Origin: an uncultured Rhodospirillaceae bacterium
Lineage (GTDB): Bacteria > Pseudomonadota > Alphaproteobacteria > Rhodospirillales > Magnetospirillaceae
NCBI GenBank assembly: GCA_903901915.1
Contig: CAIUSV010000070.1
Location: forward strand, 1-64,000
Length of the DNA: 64,000 nucleotides
Direction: 5' to 3'
Below, piece by piece: positions 7,957 to 16,682 of this stretch. The position numbers and the translations under genes were made by a program. A model generated the notes under the pieces. It worked only from the letters and a program-made list of their open reading frames with translations, had not been told where the DNA came from and searched no databases. Within the stretch, counting starts at the first letter, position 1, and every line of letters starts with the position of its first letter.

Positions 7957-9510
7957 TCAACGCTGGACGGTATCGTTCCCGCTACCGCAAGTGAAGTAGA
8001 AGGTGGCGCCCACCCCCGGCTCGCCCACCGCCCACACCCTGCCGCCATGGCGGGCGACGATACGCTGGACGGTGGCGAGGCCGATGCCGGTTCCCTCGAA
8101 CTCATCGGGCCGGTGCAGGCGCTGGAACGGCGCGAACAGCCGATCGGCCAAGCTCATGTCGAAGCCGGCGCCATTGTCGCCGACGAAGACGGCGTCGGTG
8201 CCATCGTGGAGCACCGTGCCGAAGCGGATGACGGCGACATCCTTCAGCCGGCTGTATTTCCAGGCGTTCCCCAACAGATTTTCCAGCACCAGCTTCAGCA
8301 GCCGCCGGTCGCCCTCGACCGTCACCCCCGGCTGAATCTCGACATCGACCCGGCGTTGCGAGTCCTTCTCGCGCAAGACCTCGACCACGGCCAGCGCCAT
8401 GGCGGACAGATCAAGATGTTCAACCGCCAGATCGCCGCGGGTCGATCGCGACAGCAGCAACAGGCTGTCGATCATGTCGCCCATCTCCACCGCACCGGCG
8501 CGGATGCGGTTGAGACAATGGACGCCGCGCTCGTCGAGATTGCCGACGTTGGATTCCGCCACCATCTGGCTGAAGCCCTCGATGCGGCGCAACGGAGCGC
8601 GCAGGTCATGCGATACCGAATAGGCGAAGGCGCCAAGCTCGCGGTTGGCGGCTTCCAATTCGGCGGTACGCTGGCGGACCCGCTGGTCGAGTTCGGCATT
8701 GAGCAGGCGCACTTCCTCCTCTGCCCGCTTGCGGGCATCGACGTCGCGTTCCAGTTCGGCGTTGACGTGGCGCAATTCGGCATATGCATGCTGCAGGCTA
8801 TCGACGGAAACCTTCAGCTGTTCCGCCATCTGGTCGAACGCCCATTGCAGCCCGTCGATCTCGTCGGCATTGCGGGGAGAGTCCGGGGCGGCCCCCTCGG
8901 ACTGCGGCTGCGGCAGGGCGGTGAACGCCAGTTGCGGCACCAGTCCGCCGACCTTTTGTGCCAGCGCCTCGAGGCGAACCGTGACCAGCCGACGGAACAG
9001 CACGAACATGAAGGCCGAGACCAGGAAGGTCTTCAGCATGTTGCTGCCCAGCAGGGCCACCCCCCGCGAGATCACCCGGCCATAGACCTGATCAAGACCC
9101 GCCACCACCTCGATACCGCCGATATCCTGATCGACTCCGCGAACCGAGTAGGACAGGGGATAGACGCGGGTGACAACCCGCTGGGACGAGCCGTTTCCGG
9201 CGGTCCAAGCCCCACCGCCGCCGTTGGCGGTGACGGTGGCGCGATCGATATTGGGCAGCGTCGTCACCGCGTCCAGCGCCAACTGGATCTGGCTTTCGTT
9301 GAAGGTCCACACGCTGGCGGCCAACGGCGGCAGGAACAGCCGCACCTCCTCCAGCACCACATCCAGATCGGCGCGCTGCTGGCGGAAATCGGCGACCAGT
9401 TGTGCCAGGGTGATGATGCAGGCGATGGCCGAACTGAAGGCGACCGACAAGACGACCAGCCGCCGCCCGAGCCGGGTCGCCCGCCCCAGGGAATTCCATC
9501 CCATGATCAT
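7957..9510 (-). CDS. Membrane sensor histidine kinase
   Basis: Predicted sensor kinase, 517 aa from ATG 9510. The open frame extends to 9696, but the extra 62 residues are low-complexity Gly/Arg and look non-coding. Two membrane helices (about 18-40 and 158-175) flank a roughly 115-residue periplasmic sensor. A HAMP-like linker and a long coiled coil (about 225-292) follow. The kinase core has the H-box VSHDLRAPLRRIEGF with His301, N-box LVLENLLGNAWKYS with Asn411, DNGAGF at 445-450 and GTGIGL at 473-478. No response regulator is adjacent, so the partner and signal are unknown. It is divergent from the DUF2889 gene. Confidence 0.85.
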   Translation of the reverse strand: MIMGWNSLGRATRLGRRLVVLSVAFSSAIACIITLAQLVADFRQQRADLDVVLEEVRLFLPPLAASVWTFNESQIQLALDAVTTLPNIDRATVTANGGGGAWTAGNGSSQRVVTRVYPLSYSVRGVDQDIGGIEVVAGLDQVYGRVISRGVALLGSNMLKTFLVSAFMFVLFRRLVTVRLEALAQKVGGLVPQLAFTALPQPQSEGAAPDSPRNADEIDGLQWAFDQMAEQLKVSVDSLQHAYAELRHVNAELERDVDARKRAEEEVRLLNAELDQRVRQRTAELEAANRELGAFAYSVSHDLRAPLRRIEGFSQMVAESNVGNLDERGVHCLNRIRAGAVEMGDMIDSLLLLSRSTRGDLAVEHLDLSAMALAVVEVLREKDSQRRVDVEIQPGVTVEGDRRLLKLVLENLLGNAWKYSRLKDVAVIRFGTVLHDGTDAVFVGDNGAGFDMSLADRLFAPFQRLHRPDEFEGTGIGLATVQRIVARHGGRVWAVGEPGVGATFYFTCGSGNDTVQR

Positions 9511-9731
9511 GGCGACACCCACCGGAAACCGACGATTCCCGCCACCCCCTGCCCCGCTCCGTCGGCCATGCCGTCCCCTCCCCGGTCCCACTCCCCCGGA
9601 ATTCGCATGGCGCGCCCCGGTATGGACAGGTCGCCCCGACGCCATGCCATGCGATATGGTAGCCAAGAAATACCGGCGGCGATAGCCATCCGCCATCGAT
9701 ACCCAATGTTGAAGGAAATGGAATTCTCGCG

Positions 9732-10283
9732 ATGTCGCTGTCCCCGCCCGCCGCCCGCACCCACATCCACACCCGCCAAGTCATCTGCCAGGGATATCGT
9801 CGCGACGACGGTCTGTGGGACATCGAGGGCATGGTGCTCGACACCAAGACCTACGATTGCCGCCCCCGGGCAGGCTACGACGCCATTCCGGCCGGCCATC
9901 CGGTGCACCGGATGCGAATCAGGGTGACGATCGACGATACCCTTGTCATCCGCCAGGCCGAGGCGATCACCGAGGACGCCCCCTTCCCGCCCTGCGGCGA
10001 GATCGCGCCTTCCTTCGCCTCGCTGGTGGGGCTGTCGCTGGGCGACGGATTCCAGCGTGAACTGCGCCGGCGCTTCGGCGGCACCAACGGCTGCACCCAT
10101 TTGGTGGAACTGATGGGGCCGATCGCCACCACCGCCTTCCAGACCCTTTACCCGATTCTCAGCCACGAACAGGGCGAGAGTGAACGCCCGAAAGTGATCG
10201 ACAGCTGCCACGCCCTCGCCGCCGACGGCCCGGTGGTGGCCAGGGCATGGCCGCAATTCGCCCGTCCGGACCACCGTACCTGA
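9732..10283 (+). CDS. DUF2889 family protein
   Basis: Conserved protein of unknown function, 183 aa, recognised as DUF2889 from the N-terminal HTRQVICQGYRRDDGLWDIEG stretch (residues 10 onward), the HRMRIRVTIDD strand and the FGGTNGCTHLVEL segment with conserved Cys and His. It has no signal peptide or membrane helix. It is convergent with cbiB (4-base gap) and divergent from the kinase gene. Neighbours give no functional clue. Confidence 0.75.
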   Translation: MSLSPPAARTHIHTRQVICQGYRRDDGLWDIEGMVLDTKTYDCRPRAGYDAIPAGHPVHRMRIRVTIDDTLVIRQAEAITEDAPFPPCGEIAPSFASLVGLSLGDGFQRELRRRFGGTNGCTHLVELMGPIATTAFQTLYPILSHEQGESERPKVIDSCHALAADGPVVARAWPQFARPDHRT

Positions 10284-10287
10284 ACCG

Positions 10288-11292
10288 TCACCACGGCCTT
10301 GCCTGAAGCCACATCAGCAGCACCACCAGACCGGCATCGATGACGCAGGCGACGGTGAACAGATGCAGCGCCCGATGGATATCGGCGATTTCGGCCCGGG
10401 CGGGACCCGAGCCGATCCACTTATCGTCCACCGTCAGGCCGGGATACTTGCGCGGCCCCCCCAGCGCCAGGCCCAGCGCCCCGGCCGCCGCCGCCTCGGG
10501 CCAGCCCGAATTGGGCGAGCGGTGGTGACCGGCGTCGCGAAGCATGGTGATCACCGCCGCCAGCGGCCGGCCCTTGGGCACGAACGGCGCCGCCAGCGCC
10601 AGGACCAGCCCGGCAAGGCGGGCGGGAATCAGGTTCATCACATCATCGAGCCGAGCGGAAACCATGCCGAAGGCACGGTAGCGGTCGGTGCGATGGCCGA
10701 CCATGCTGTCTAAGGTGTTGATCGTCTTGTAGGCCAGCAGCCCCGGCAACCCCAGCATCGCATACCAGAACACCGGCGCCACCACGCCGTCGGCGAAGTT
10801 CTCGGCCAGGCTTTCGATCGCGGCGCGGGCGACACCGTGGGTGTCCAGCGCCTGGGGATCGCGGCCGACGATGCGCGACACCGCATAACGCCCAGCCTCC
10901 AGCCCGTTGGTCTTCATCGCCACCGCCACGTCATGGACATGCTCGAACAGGCTGCGCTGGGCCAGCAGGGTGGCGGCGAGGAACACTTCCACCAGCCAGA
11001 AATGCGGCAGCACGCGGGCGGCGAAGGCGATGCCCCAGCCCAGCGCCGCCGCCGCCGCCGTCAGCGACACCGCCATCAGCGCACCACGCACCCGGCGGGC
11101 GGTGTCCGAACGTTCGGGCCGATTGAGACGGCGCTCCAGTACGGCGATGACCCGGCCGATCAACACCACCGGATGGGGCACCCGGTGGAACAGCCATGGC
11201 ATCTCGCCCAGGGCGGCGTCCAGCGCCATGGCCATGAACAGCAGCAGCAACGGATCCGGCACCGGGCCGAAATGCATGAACAGGGGAAACAT
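10288..11292 (-). CDS. cbiB: Adenosylcobinamide-phosphate synthase CbiB/CobD
   Basis: Membrane enzyme that joins (R)-1-amino-2-propanol or its phosphate to adenosylcobyric acid, late in cobalamin synthesis. From ATG 11292 it is 334 aa with about four membrane segments. Family landmarks are LGEMPWLFHRVPHPVVLIGR near the N-terminus, SLAENFADGVVAPVFWY in the middle and the GHHRSPNSGWPEAAAAGAL segment. The frame continues 19 codons further upstream, but those precede the normal start. It is divergent from cbiX across 135 bases, in which I find no cobalamin riboswitch B12 box. Confidence 0.93.
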   Translation of the reverse strand: MFPLFMHFGPVPDPLLLLFMAMALDAALGEMPWLFHRVPHPVVLIGRVIAVLERRLNRPERSDTARRVRGALMAVSLTAAAAALGWGIAFAARVLPHFWLVEVFLAATLLAQRSLFEHVHDVAVAMKTNGLEAGRYAVSRIVGRDPQALDTHGVARAAIESLAENFADGVVAPVFWYAMLGLPGLLAYKTINTLDSMVGHRTDRYRAFGMVSARLDDVMNLIPARLAGLVLALAAPFVPKGRPLAAVITMLRDAGHHRSPNSGWPEAAAAGALGLALGGPRKYPGLTVDDKWIGSGPARAEIADIHRALHLFTVACVIDAGLVVLLMWLQARPW

Positions 11293-11427
11293 GGCGCCAG
11301 GATGGGATGCCCGCCGGCCGCAGGTCAACCGGCTTGTTTGGGCCGCCACCCGGCCCTATAGTCCGGGCTTCACCGGCCGGAGGCATCGACCAGCCGGATC
11401 AACGCGGGATGGCCGAGGACCAAGCGG

Positions 11428-12384
11428 ATGAGCGAGAAGATCGGGGTGATGCTGTGCGGCCATGGCAGCCGCGACGTGGACGCGGTCAGGGAATTCGGGG
11501 CGCTTGCCCGTCATCTGACCCAACGCCTGCCCCAGTTCGAGGTCGATAGCGGCTTTCTTGAATTCGCCACCCCCGTCATCAACACCGGCCTTGAGGCGCT
11601 GAAGACCAAGGGGGTGTCGCGCATCCTGGCGATTCCGGCGATGCTGTTCGCCGCCGGCCACGTCAAGAACGACCTGCCGTGGGAGATCAACTCCTTCGCC
11701 GCCGCCAATCCCGGCCTCGACGTGCGCTATGGCCGCGAACTGGCCGTCGACACCAGGCTTCTGGCGGCCGCCGGCGCCCGCATCGAGGAAGCCGAGGCCA
11801 CGGGTGCCGCCGGCATTTCGCGCGCCGACACCCTGCTGCTGCTGGTCGGACGGGGCACCAACGATCCCGATGCCAATTCCAACGTCGCCAAGGTGGCGCG
11901 GATGCTGTGGGAGGGCATGGGGTTCGGCTGGGCCGAAATCGCCTTTTCCGGTGTCGCCACGCCGTTGGTGGACCGGGCGCTGGACCATTGCGCCCGCCTC
12001 GGCTATCGCCGCATCATCGTCTTCCCCTATTTCCTGTTCACCGGCATCCTGGTCAAGCGTATCTACGAGTGGGCCGACAAGGCCGCCGCCGCCCATCCCG
12101 GCATCGAAATCCTTAAGGCGCCCTACCTCAACGACCATCCCCTGGTGGTGGACAGCTTCGTCGAACGGGTCGAGGAGACCCTGAACGGCACGCCGACCAT
12201 GAACTGCCAGCTGTGCAAGTACCGCGAACAGGTGATCGGCTACGAGACCTCGGTCGGCGCCGTCCAGGCCGGTCATCACCATCATGTCCGCGGCATCGGT
12301 ACCGATGCCGATCATCACCACGATCACTCTCACGACCATGACCATGACCATGATCACGGCCATCACCATCACCATCACGACTGA
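11428..12384 (+). CDS. cbiX: Sirohydrochlorin cobaltochelatase CbiX with His-rich tail
   Basis: Class II chelatase that inserts Co2+ into sirohydrochlorin, an early cobalt insertion step. It is 318 aa with two CbiX-type halves; metal-site histidines are His12 (LCGHGSRD) and His78 (AAGHVKND). Beyond the catalytic region come an MNCQLCKYREQV segment (CxxC) and a tail of 37 residues (282-318) with 19 histidines alternating with Asp. Such tails are known in CbiX and nickel/cobalt accessory proteins and probably store or deliver metal. A GAGGA site lies about 9 bases before the ATG. It heads the cobH-cobL-cobI-cobJ run, with 9 bases to cobH. Confidence 0.94.
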   Translation: MSEKIGVMLCGHGSRDVDAVREFGALARHLTQRLPQFEVDSGFLEFATPVINTGLEALKTKGVSRILAIPAMLFAAGHVKNDLPWEINSFAAANPGLDVRYGRELAVDTRLLAAAGARIEEAEATGAAGISRADTLLLLVGRGTNDPDANSNVAKVARMLWEGMGFGWAEIAFSGVATPLVDRALDHCARLGYRRIIVFPYFLFTGILVKRIYEWADKAAAAHPGIEILKAPYLNDHPLVVDSFVERVEETLNGTPTMNCQLCKYREQVIGYETSVGAVQAGHHHHVRGIGTDADHHHDHSHDHDHDHDHGHHHHHHD

Positions 12385-12393
12385 ACCGCGGCC

Positions 12394-13011
12394 GTGAACG
12401 ATTGGATCGCCGACCCCGCTGAAATCTACCGCCAAAGCTTCGCCACCATCCGGGCCGAGGCCGATCTTGGCCGCGTTCCCGCCGATCTTCTCGATCTGGC
12501 GATCCGGGTGGTACATGCCTGCGGCATGACCGACATCGTCGCCGATCTGGCGTGGAGCGAGGGCGCCGGCACCGCCGGGCGCCGGGCGCTGGCCGCCGGC
12601 AGGCCGATCCTGGTGGATGCCGAGATGGTCGCCCACGGCATCATCCGCCGCCGCCTTCCCGCCGCCAATCCGGTGATCTGCACCCTGGAGCAGGTCTCCG
12701 CATCCGAAGCCGGCGCCGCCGGCACCACCCGCTCGGCCCTGGCGGTCGAGGCGTGGCGCCCCCATCTCGACGGCGCCGTGGTCGCCATCGGCAATGCCCC
12801 CACCGCCCTGTTCCGCCTGCTGGAGCTGGTGGCGGCGGGAGCACGCCCCCCGGCGCTGGTGCTGGGTTTCGCCGTCGGCTTCGTCGGCGCGCTGGAAAGC
12901 AAGCGGGCCCTGATCGCCTCGGGCCTGGCCCATATCGCCCTGACCGGCCGGCGCGGCGGCAGCGCCATGGCGGCGGCGGCGGTCAATGCCCTGGCGGGCG
13001 GATTGGCATGA
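12394..13011 (+). CDS. cobH: Precorrin-8X methylmutase CobH/CbiC
   Basis: Moves a methyl group from C11 to C12, converting (cobalt-)precorrin-8X to (cob)hydrogenobyrinate. It is 205 aa and starts with GTG. The IYRQSFATIRAEADL N-terminus, active-site His41 in RVVHACGMTDI and the GFAVGFVGALESK stretch define the family. It overlaps cobL by ATGA. Confidence 0.95.
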   Translation: MNDWIADPAEIYRQSFATIRAEADLGRVPADLLDLAIRVVHACGMTDIVADLAWSEGAGTAGRRALAAGRPILVDAEMVAHGIIRRRLPAANPVICTLEQVSASEAGAAGTTRSALAVEAWRPHLDGAVVAIGNAPTALFRLLELVAAGARPPALVLGFAVGFVGALESKRALIASGLAHIALTGRRGGSAMAAAAVNALAGGLA

Positions 13012-14183
13012 TCACCGTCATCGGCATCGGCGAGGACGGATTGAGCGGACTGGCGCCCACCGCCCGCGCCCTGGTCGAGAATGCCGAGGTCCTGATGGGC
13101 GGCACCCGCCACCTCGCCATGGTTCCCGCCGGGACGGCGGAACGCCTGGAATGGGCCTCGCCGTTCGGAGACAGCCGCCCGGCGCTGCAAAGCCGGCGCG
13201 ATCGCCGGGTGGTGGTGCTGGCCAGCGGCGACCCCATGTGGTTCGGCGCCGGCGCCACCCTGGCCGGCTGGTTCGACCCGGCCGAGATCACCGTGATTCC
13301 CCATCCCGGCGCGTTTTCGCTGGCCGCCGCCCGGCTGATATGGCCGTTGCACGAGGTCGCCTGCCTCACCGCCCACGGCCGCCCGGTCGAGGCGCTGGCG
13401 CTGCATTTCGCCCCCGGACGGCGGCTGCTGATCCTGTCCGAGGACGCCGCCACCCCGACCAAGGTGGCCGACCTGCTGGCCCACCACGGTTACGGCCCCA
13501 GCCGGATGGCGGTGCTGGAGAACCTCGGCGGCCCCTTTGAGCGCATCCACCCCGGCCCCGCCGCCGGATCCAACCTCAACGTGGTGGCGGTGGAGTGCGT
13601 CGCGGCGGCGGGGGGGCATCCGCTGTCGCTGGCGCCGGGCCTGCCCGACGACGCCTTTCTCCATGACGGCCAGCTGACCAAGCGGGAAATCCGCGCCGTC
13701 ACCCTGGCGACGCTGGCGCCGCTGGCGGGAGAACTGCTGTGGGATGTCGGCGCCGGCAGCGGCTCGGTCGCCATCGAGTGGATGCGGGCCGGCGGCCGCG
13801 CCGTCGCCATCGAGCACAAGCCCGAGCGGATCGACCGCATCGCCCGCAACGCCCTTGCCCTGGGCGTTCCGGGCCTGGAGATCGTCGCCGGCCGCGCCCC
13901 CGATTCACTGCCGCTGGACGGTGACGAGCCCGACGCCATATTCGTCGGCGGCGGTGTATCGGAGGCCAGCCTGCTCGACATCTGCCGCAGTGCGCTGAAG
14001 TCCGGCGGGCGACTGGTGGCCAACGCCGTCACCGCCGAGGGCGAGGCGGCGCTGATCGCCTTCCACGCCTGCCACGGCGGCGACATGACCCGGCTGGCGG
14101 TGTCGCGGCTGGGCGAGGTCGGCGGCTTCCACACCTGGCATCCGGCCATGCCGGTGACCCAGTATCTGGGACGGAAGAAATGA
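13008..14183 (+). CDS. cobL: Precorrin-6Y C5,15-methyltransferase (decarboxylating) CobL
   Basis: Bifunctional methyltransferase, 391 aa from the ATG overlapping the cobH stop. The N-terminal CbiE-type tetrapyrrole methylase domain (about 1-200, with LASGDPMWFG at 71-80) is fused to a C-terminal CbiT-type Rossmann domain (SAM motif DVGAGSGSVA at 246-255). It methylates C5 and C15 and decarboxylates the C12 acetate side chain. An open frame running upstream to 12552 is only a continuation through cobH in another frame. It overlaps cobI by 4 bases. Confidence 0.95.
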   Translation: MITVIGIGEDGLSGLAPTARALVENAEVLMGGTRHLAMVPAGTAERLEWASPFGDSRPALQSRRDRRVVVLASGDPMWFGAGATLAGWFDPAEITVIPHPGAFSLAAARLIWPLHEVACLTAHGRPVEALALHFAPGRRLLILSEDAATPTKVADLLAHHGYGPSRMAVLENLGGPFERIHPGPAAGSNLNVVAVECVAAAGGHPLSLAPGLPDDAFLHDGQLTKREIRAVTLATLAPLAGELLWDVGAGSGSVAIEWMRAGGRAVAIEHKPERIDRIARNALALGVPGLEIVAGRAPDSLPLDGDEPDAIFVGGGVSEASLLDICRSALKSGGRLVANAVTAEGEAALIAFHACHGGDMTRLAVSRLGEVGGFHTWHPAMPVTQYLGRKK

Positions 14184-14878
14184 GTCCCACCCTGTACGGC
14201 ATCGGCGTCGGCCCCGGCGATCCCGAACTGCTGACCGTCAAGGCGACGCGCATCCTGGCCGAGGCGCCGGTAATCGCTTGGCCGGCACCACTGGAAGGCG
14301 AAGGGCTGGCGCGCACCATCGCCGCCCGTCACATTCCCGCCGGTCGGGCCGAAATCGCCATCCGCATGGGCTTTGGCGTCGATCGCGCCGGCGCCGAAGC
14401 CGCCTACGACCAGGGCGCCGCCGAGATCGCCCACCACCTGGAAGCCGGGCGCGATGTCGCCGTTCTCTGCGAGGGCGACCCGCTGTTCTTCGGCTCGTTC
14501 ATCTACCTGTTCGGCCGGCTGTCACCCCGTTTCACCGTCGAGATCGTCCCCGGCGTCTCGTCGGTAATGGCCGCCGGCGCCGCCCTGCAGGCGCCGCTGT
14601 GTGCCTGGGACGATGCGGTGGCGATCATTCCGGCCACCCGCGACGAGGCCGCCATCGAGGCGCTGCTGCGCCAGACCGAGGCGGCGGCGATCATGAAGGT
14701 CGGCCGCCATCTGCCCAAGATCCGCCGGGTGCTGGAGCGCCTGGACCTGTGGGACAAGGCCCGCTTCATCGAACGGGTCGGCCTGCCCGGACAGCGGGTA
14801 TTCGCCCCGGCCACGGTGGCGACGCTGTCTTATTTCTCCATCATCCTGGTGCATCGGCGAGGCAACGCATGGCTGTGA
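14180..14878 (+). CDS. cobI: Precorrin-2 C20-methyltransferase CobI/CbiL
   Basis: SAM-dependent tetrapyrrole methylase that adds the C20 methyl group to (cobalt-)precorrin-2. It is 232 aa with GVGPGDPELLTVKA at 9-22 and LCEGDPLFFGSF as the second SAM-binding loop. It overlaps cobL by 4 bases and the next gene by 10 bases. Confidence 0.95.
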   Translation: MSPTLYGIGVGPGDPELLTVKATRILAEAPVIAWPAPLEGEGLARTIAARHIPAGRAEIAIRMGFGVDRAGAEAAYDQGAAEIAHHLEAGRDVAVLCEGDPLFFGSFIYLFGRLSPRFTVEIVPGVSSVMAAGAALQAPLCAWDDAVAIIPATRDEAAIEALLRQTEAAAIMKVGRHLPKIRRVLERLDLWDKARFIERVGLPGQRVFAPATVATLSYFSIILVHRRGNAWL

Positions 14879-16665
14879 ATGAAATCGCCCTGGTGGTGGT
14901 AAGCCCCGCCGGGCTGGCCACCGCCACCCGGCTGCGCGCCGCCCTGCCCGGCGCCCGCATCCACGGGCTGACCGGCCGCGTCGAGGGCGATGTGGGCTTT
15001 GCCGACACCATGGCGCATCTGCGTGCCCTGTTCGCCGCCGGCATCCCCCTGGTCGGCGTCTGCGCCGCCGCCATCCTGATCCGCGCCGTCGCCCCGCTGC
15101 TGGCCGACAAGCGTGCCGAACCGCCGGTGCTGGCGGTAGCGGTGGATGGCTCGTCGGTGGTGCCGCTGCTGGGCGGCCACCACGGCGCCAACACCCTGGC
15201 GCGCCGCCTCGGCGAGGCGCTGGGAGTGGCGCCGGCGCTGACCACCGCCGGCGAACTGAGCCTGGGGCTGGCGCTGGACGATCCGCCGCCCGGCTGGCGC
15301 CTGCCCGACGCCGCCGTCGCCAAGCCGGTGGCCGCCGCCCTGCTGGCCGGCGATAAGGTGGCGCTGGAAGTCGAAGTCGGAGAGGCCGGCTGGCTGGAAG
15401 GCTTGGCCTTTGCTCCCGATGCCGAGTTGGTGATCCGCGTCACCGACCGCTCGGTTACTCCCGACGGCAATGAGCTGGTATTCCATCCGCCGGTGCTGAC
15501 CCTGGGCGTCGGCTGCGAGCGCGGCGTCCCGCCCGAGGAATTGAGCGAACTGGTCCACGCCACCCTGGCGGCCGAGGCGCTGTCGCCGCTGGCGGTGGCC
15601 TGCGTCGCCAGCATCGACCTCAAGGCCGACGAGGCGGCGGTGCACGCCCTGGCCGCCGAGTTGGGAGTGCCCGCCCGGTTCTTTACCGCCGAGGAGCTGG
15701 AGCGCGAACTCCCCCGCCTCGCCACCCCGTCCGAGGTGGTGTTTGCCGAAACCGGTTGTCACGGCGTCGCCGAAGGGGCCGCCCTCGCCGCCGCCGGTAC
15801 CGGGGCGACCCTGATCGTGCCCAAGGCCAAGGGCGCCCGCTCCACCTGCGCGGTGGCGCGTTCGGTGGCCACGATCGATCCGCTGGCGGTGGGACGGCCG
15901 CGCGGCCGGCTGCTGGTGGTTGGCATCGGCCCGGGCACCCCGGAATGGCGCTCGCCCGAGGCGACGGCGGCGGTGGCGGCGGCGACCGATCTGGTGGGGT
16001 ACGGGCTTTACCTCGACCTGCTGGGCGCGGCGGCGGCGGGCAAGACCCGCCACGAAAGCGCGCTGGGCGCCGAGGAGGCCCGTGCCCGCAAGGCGCTCGA
16101 CCTCGCCGCCGAAGGTCGCACCGTGGCGCTGGTGTGCTCCGGCGATCCCGGCATCTACGCCCTGGCCACCCTGGTGTTCGAGCTGATGGACCGCGAAAAG
16201 CAGGCCAGGTGGAACCGCCTCGACGTCACCGTGGTGCCCGGCATCTCGGCGTTGCAGGCGGCGGCGGCACGGGCCGGCGCCCCGGTCAATCACGACTTCT
16301 GCACCATCTCGCTGTCCGATCTGCTGACACCGTGGGACAGCATCGAGGCCCGGCTGAGGGCCGCCGCCACCGCCGATTTCGTGGTGTGCTTCTACAATCC
16401 GGTATCGCAGCGCCGCCGCGACCAGTTGCCCCGGGCGCGCGATATCCTGCTGACCGGCCGTCCGCCGGAAACGCCGGTGATCCTCGCCCGCCAGCTGGGC
16501 CGCCCCGGCGAGACCGTCGAGGTGATTTCCCTGGCCGAGCTGTCGCCCGACAAGGTCGATATGCTGACCATGGTGGTGGTGGGCAATTCCGAGACCCGCA
16601 GCTTCACCGCCGGGTCGCGGACCTGGACCTATACCCCCCGAGGCTATGGCCGTAAGATGAGCTGA
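14869..16665 (+). CDS. cobJ: CbiG-CobJ fusion: cobalt-precorrin-5A hydrolase / precorrin-3B C17-methyltransferase
   Basis: A 598-aa two-domain corrin enzyme. Residues 1 to about 340 are CbiG-like: GLTGRVEG near the N-terminus, GGHHGANTLA near 102 and ETGCHGVAEGAAL near 294. In the anaerobic pathway CbiG opens the delta-lactone ring. Residues from about 345 are CobJ/CbiH-like: LLVVGIGPGTP and CSGDPGIYAL (near 423), the C17 methylation and ring-contraction domain. Such fusions are known. The CbiG half together with CbiX suggests an early-cobalt, oxygen-independent or hybrid route. cobM, cobK and cobB are not in this window. The ATG overlaps the cobI stop region by 10 bases. Confidence 0.92.
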   Translation: MAVNEIALVVVSPAGLATATRLRAALPGARIHGLTGRVEGDVGFADTMAHLRALFAAGIPLVGVCAAAILIRAVAPLLADKRAEPPVLAVAVDGSSVVPLLGGHHGANTLARRLGEALGVAPALTTAGELSLGLALDDPPPGWRLPDAAVAKPVAAALLAGDKVALEVEVGEAGWLEGLAFAPDAELVIRVTDRSVTPDGNELVFHPPVLTLGVGCERGVPPEELSELVHATLAAEALSPLAVACVASIDLKADEAAVHALAAELGVPARFFTAEELERELPRLATPSEVVFAETGCHGVAEGAALAAAGTGATLIVPKAKGARSTCAVARSVATIDPLAVGRPRGRLLVVGIGPGTPEWRSPEATAAVAAATDLVGYGLYLDLLGAAAAGKTRHESALGAEEARARKALDLAAEGRTVALVCSGDPGIYALATLVFELMDREKQARWNRLDVTVVPGISALQAAAARAGAPVNHDFCTISLSDLLTPWDSIEARLRAAATADFVVCFYNPVSQRRRDQLPRARDILLTGRPPETPVILARQLGRPGETVEVISLAELSPDKVDMLTMVVVGNSETRSFTAGSRTWTYTPRGYGRKMS

Positions 16666-16682
16666 GGACTCGGACCGTCAGC
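16661..16682. terminator. Stem-loop at the cobJ/DUF2125 convergence
   Basis: GCTGA (16661-16665) pairs with TCAGC (16678-16682), and an inner GG/CC pair can extend the stem past one bulged base. The stops of the two convergent genes sit inside the arms. The hairpin is weaker than those at 1501 and 37964 and lacks a T-tract. Confidence 0.25.

Noticed and set aside
7957-9696. Kinase start at 9696
   Set aside because: The extra 62 residues are Gly/Arg-rich without family support. ATG 9510 lies right before the first membrane helix.
11293-11427. Possible cobalamin riboswitch before cbiX/cbiB
   Set aside because: No B12 box (GCCACTG-type) or extended paired structure is seen in this 135-base gap.
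12282-12384. Tandem repeat / CRISPR-like pattern of CAC/CAT triplets
   Set aside because: It is the coding sequence of the CbiX histidine tail, with no spacer structure.
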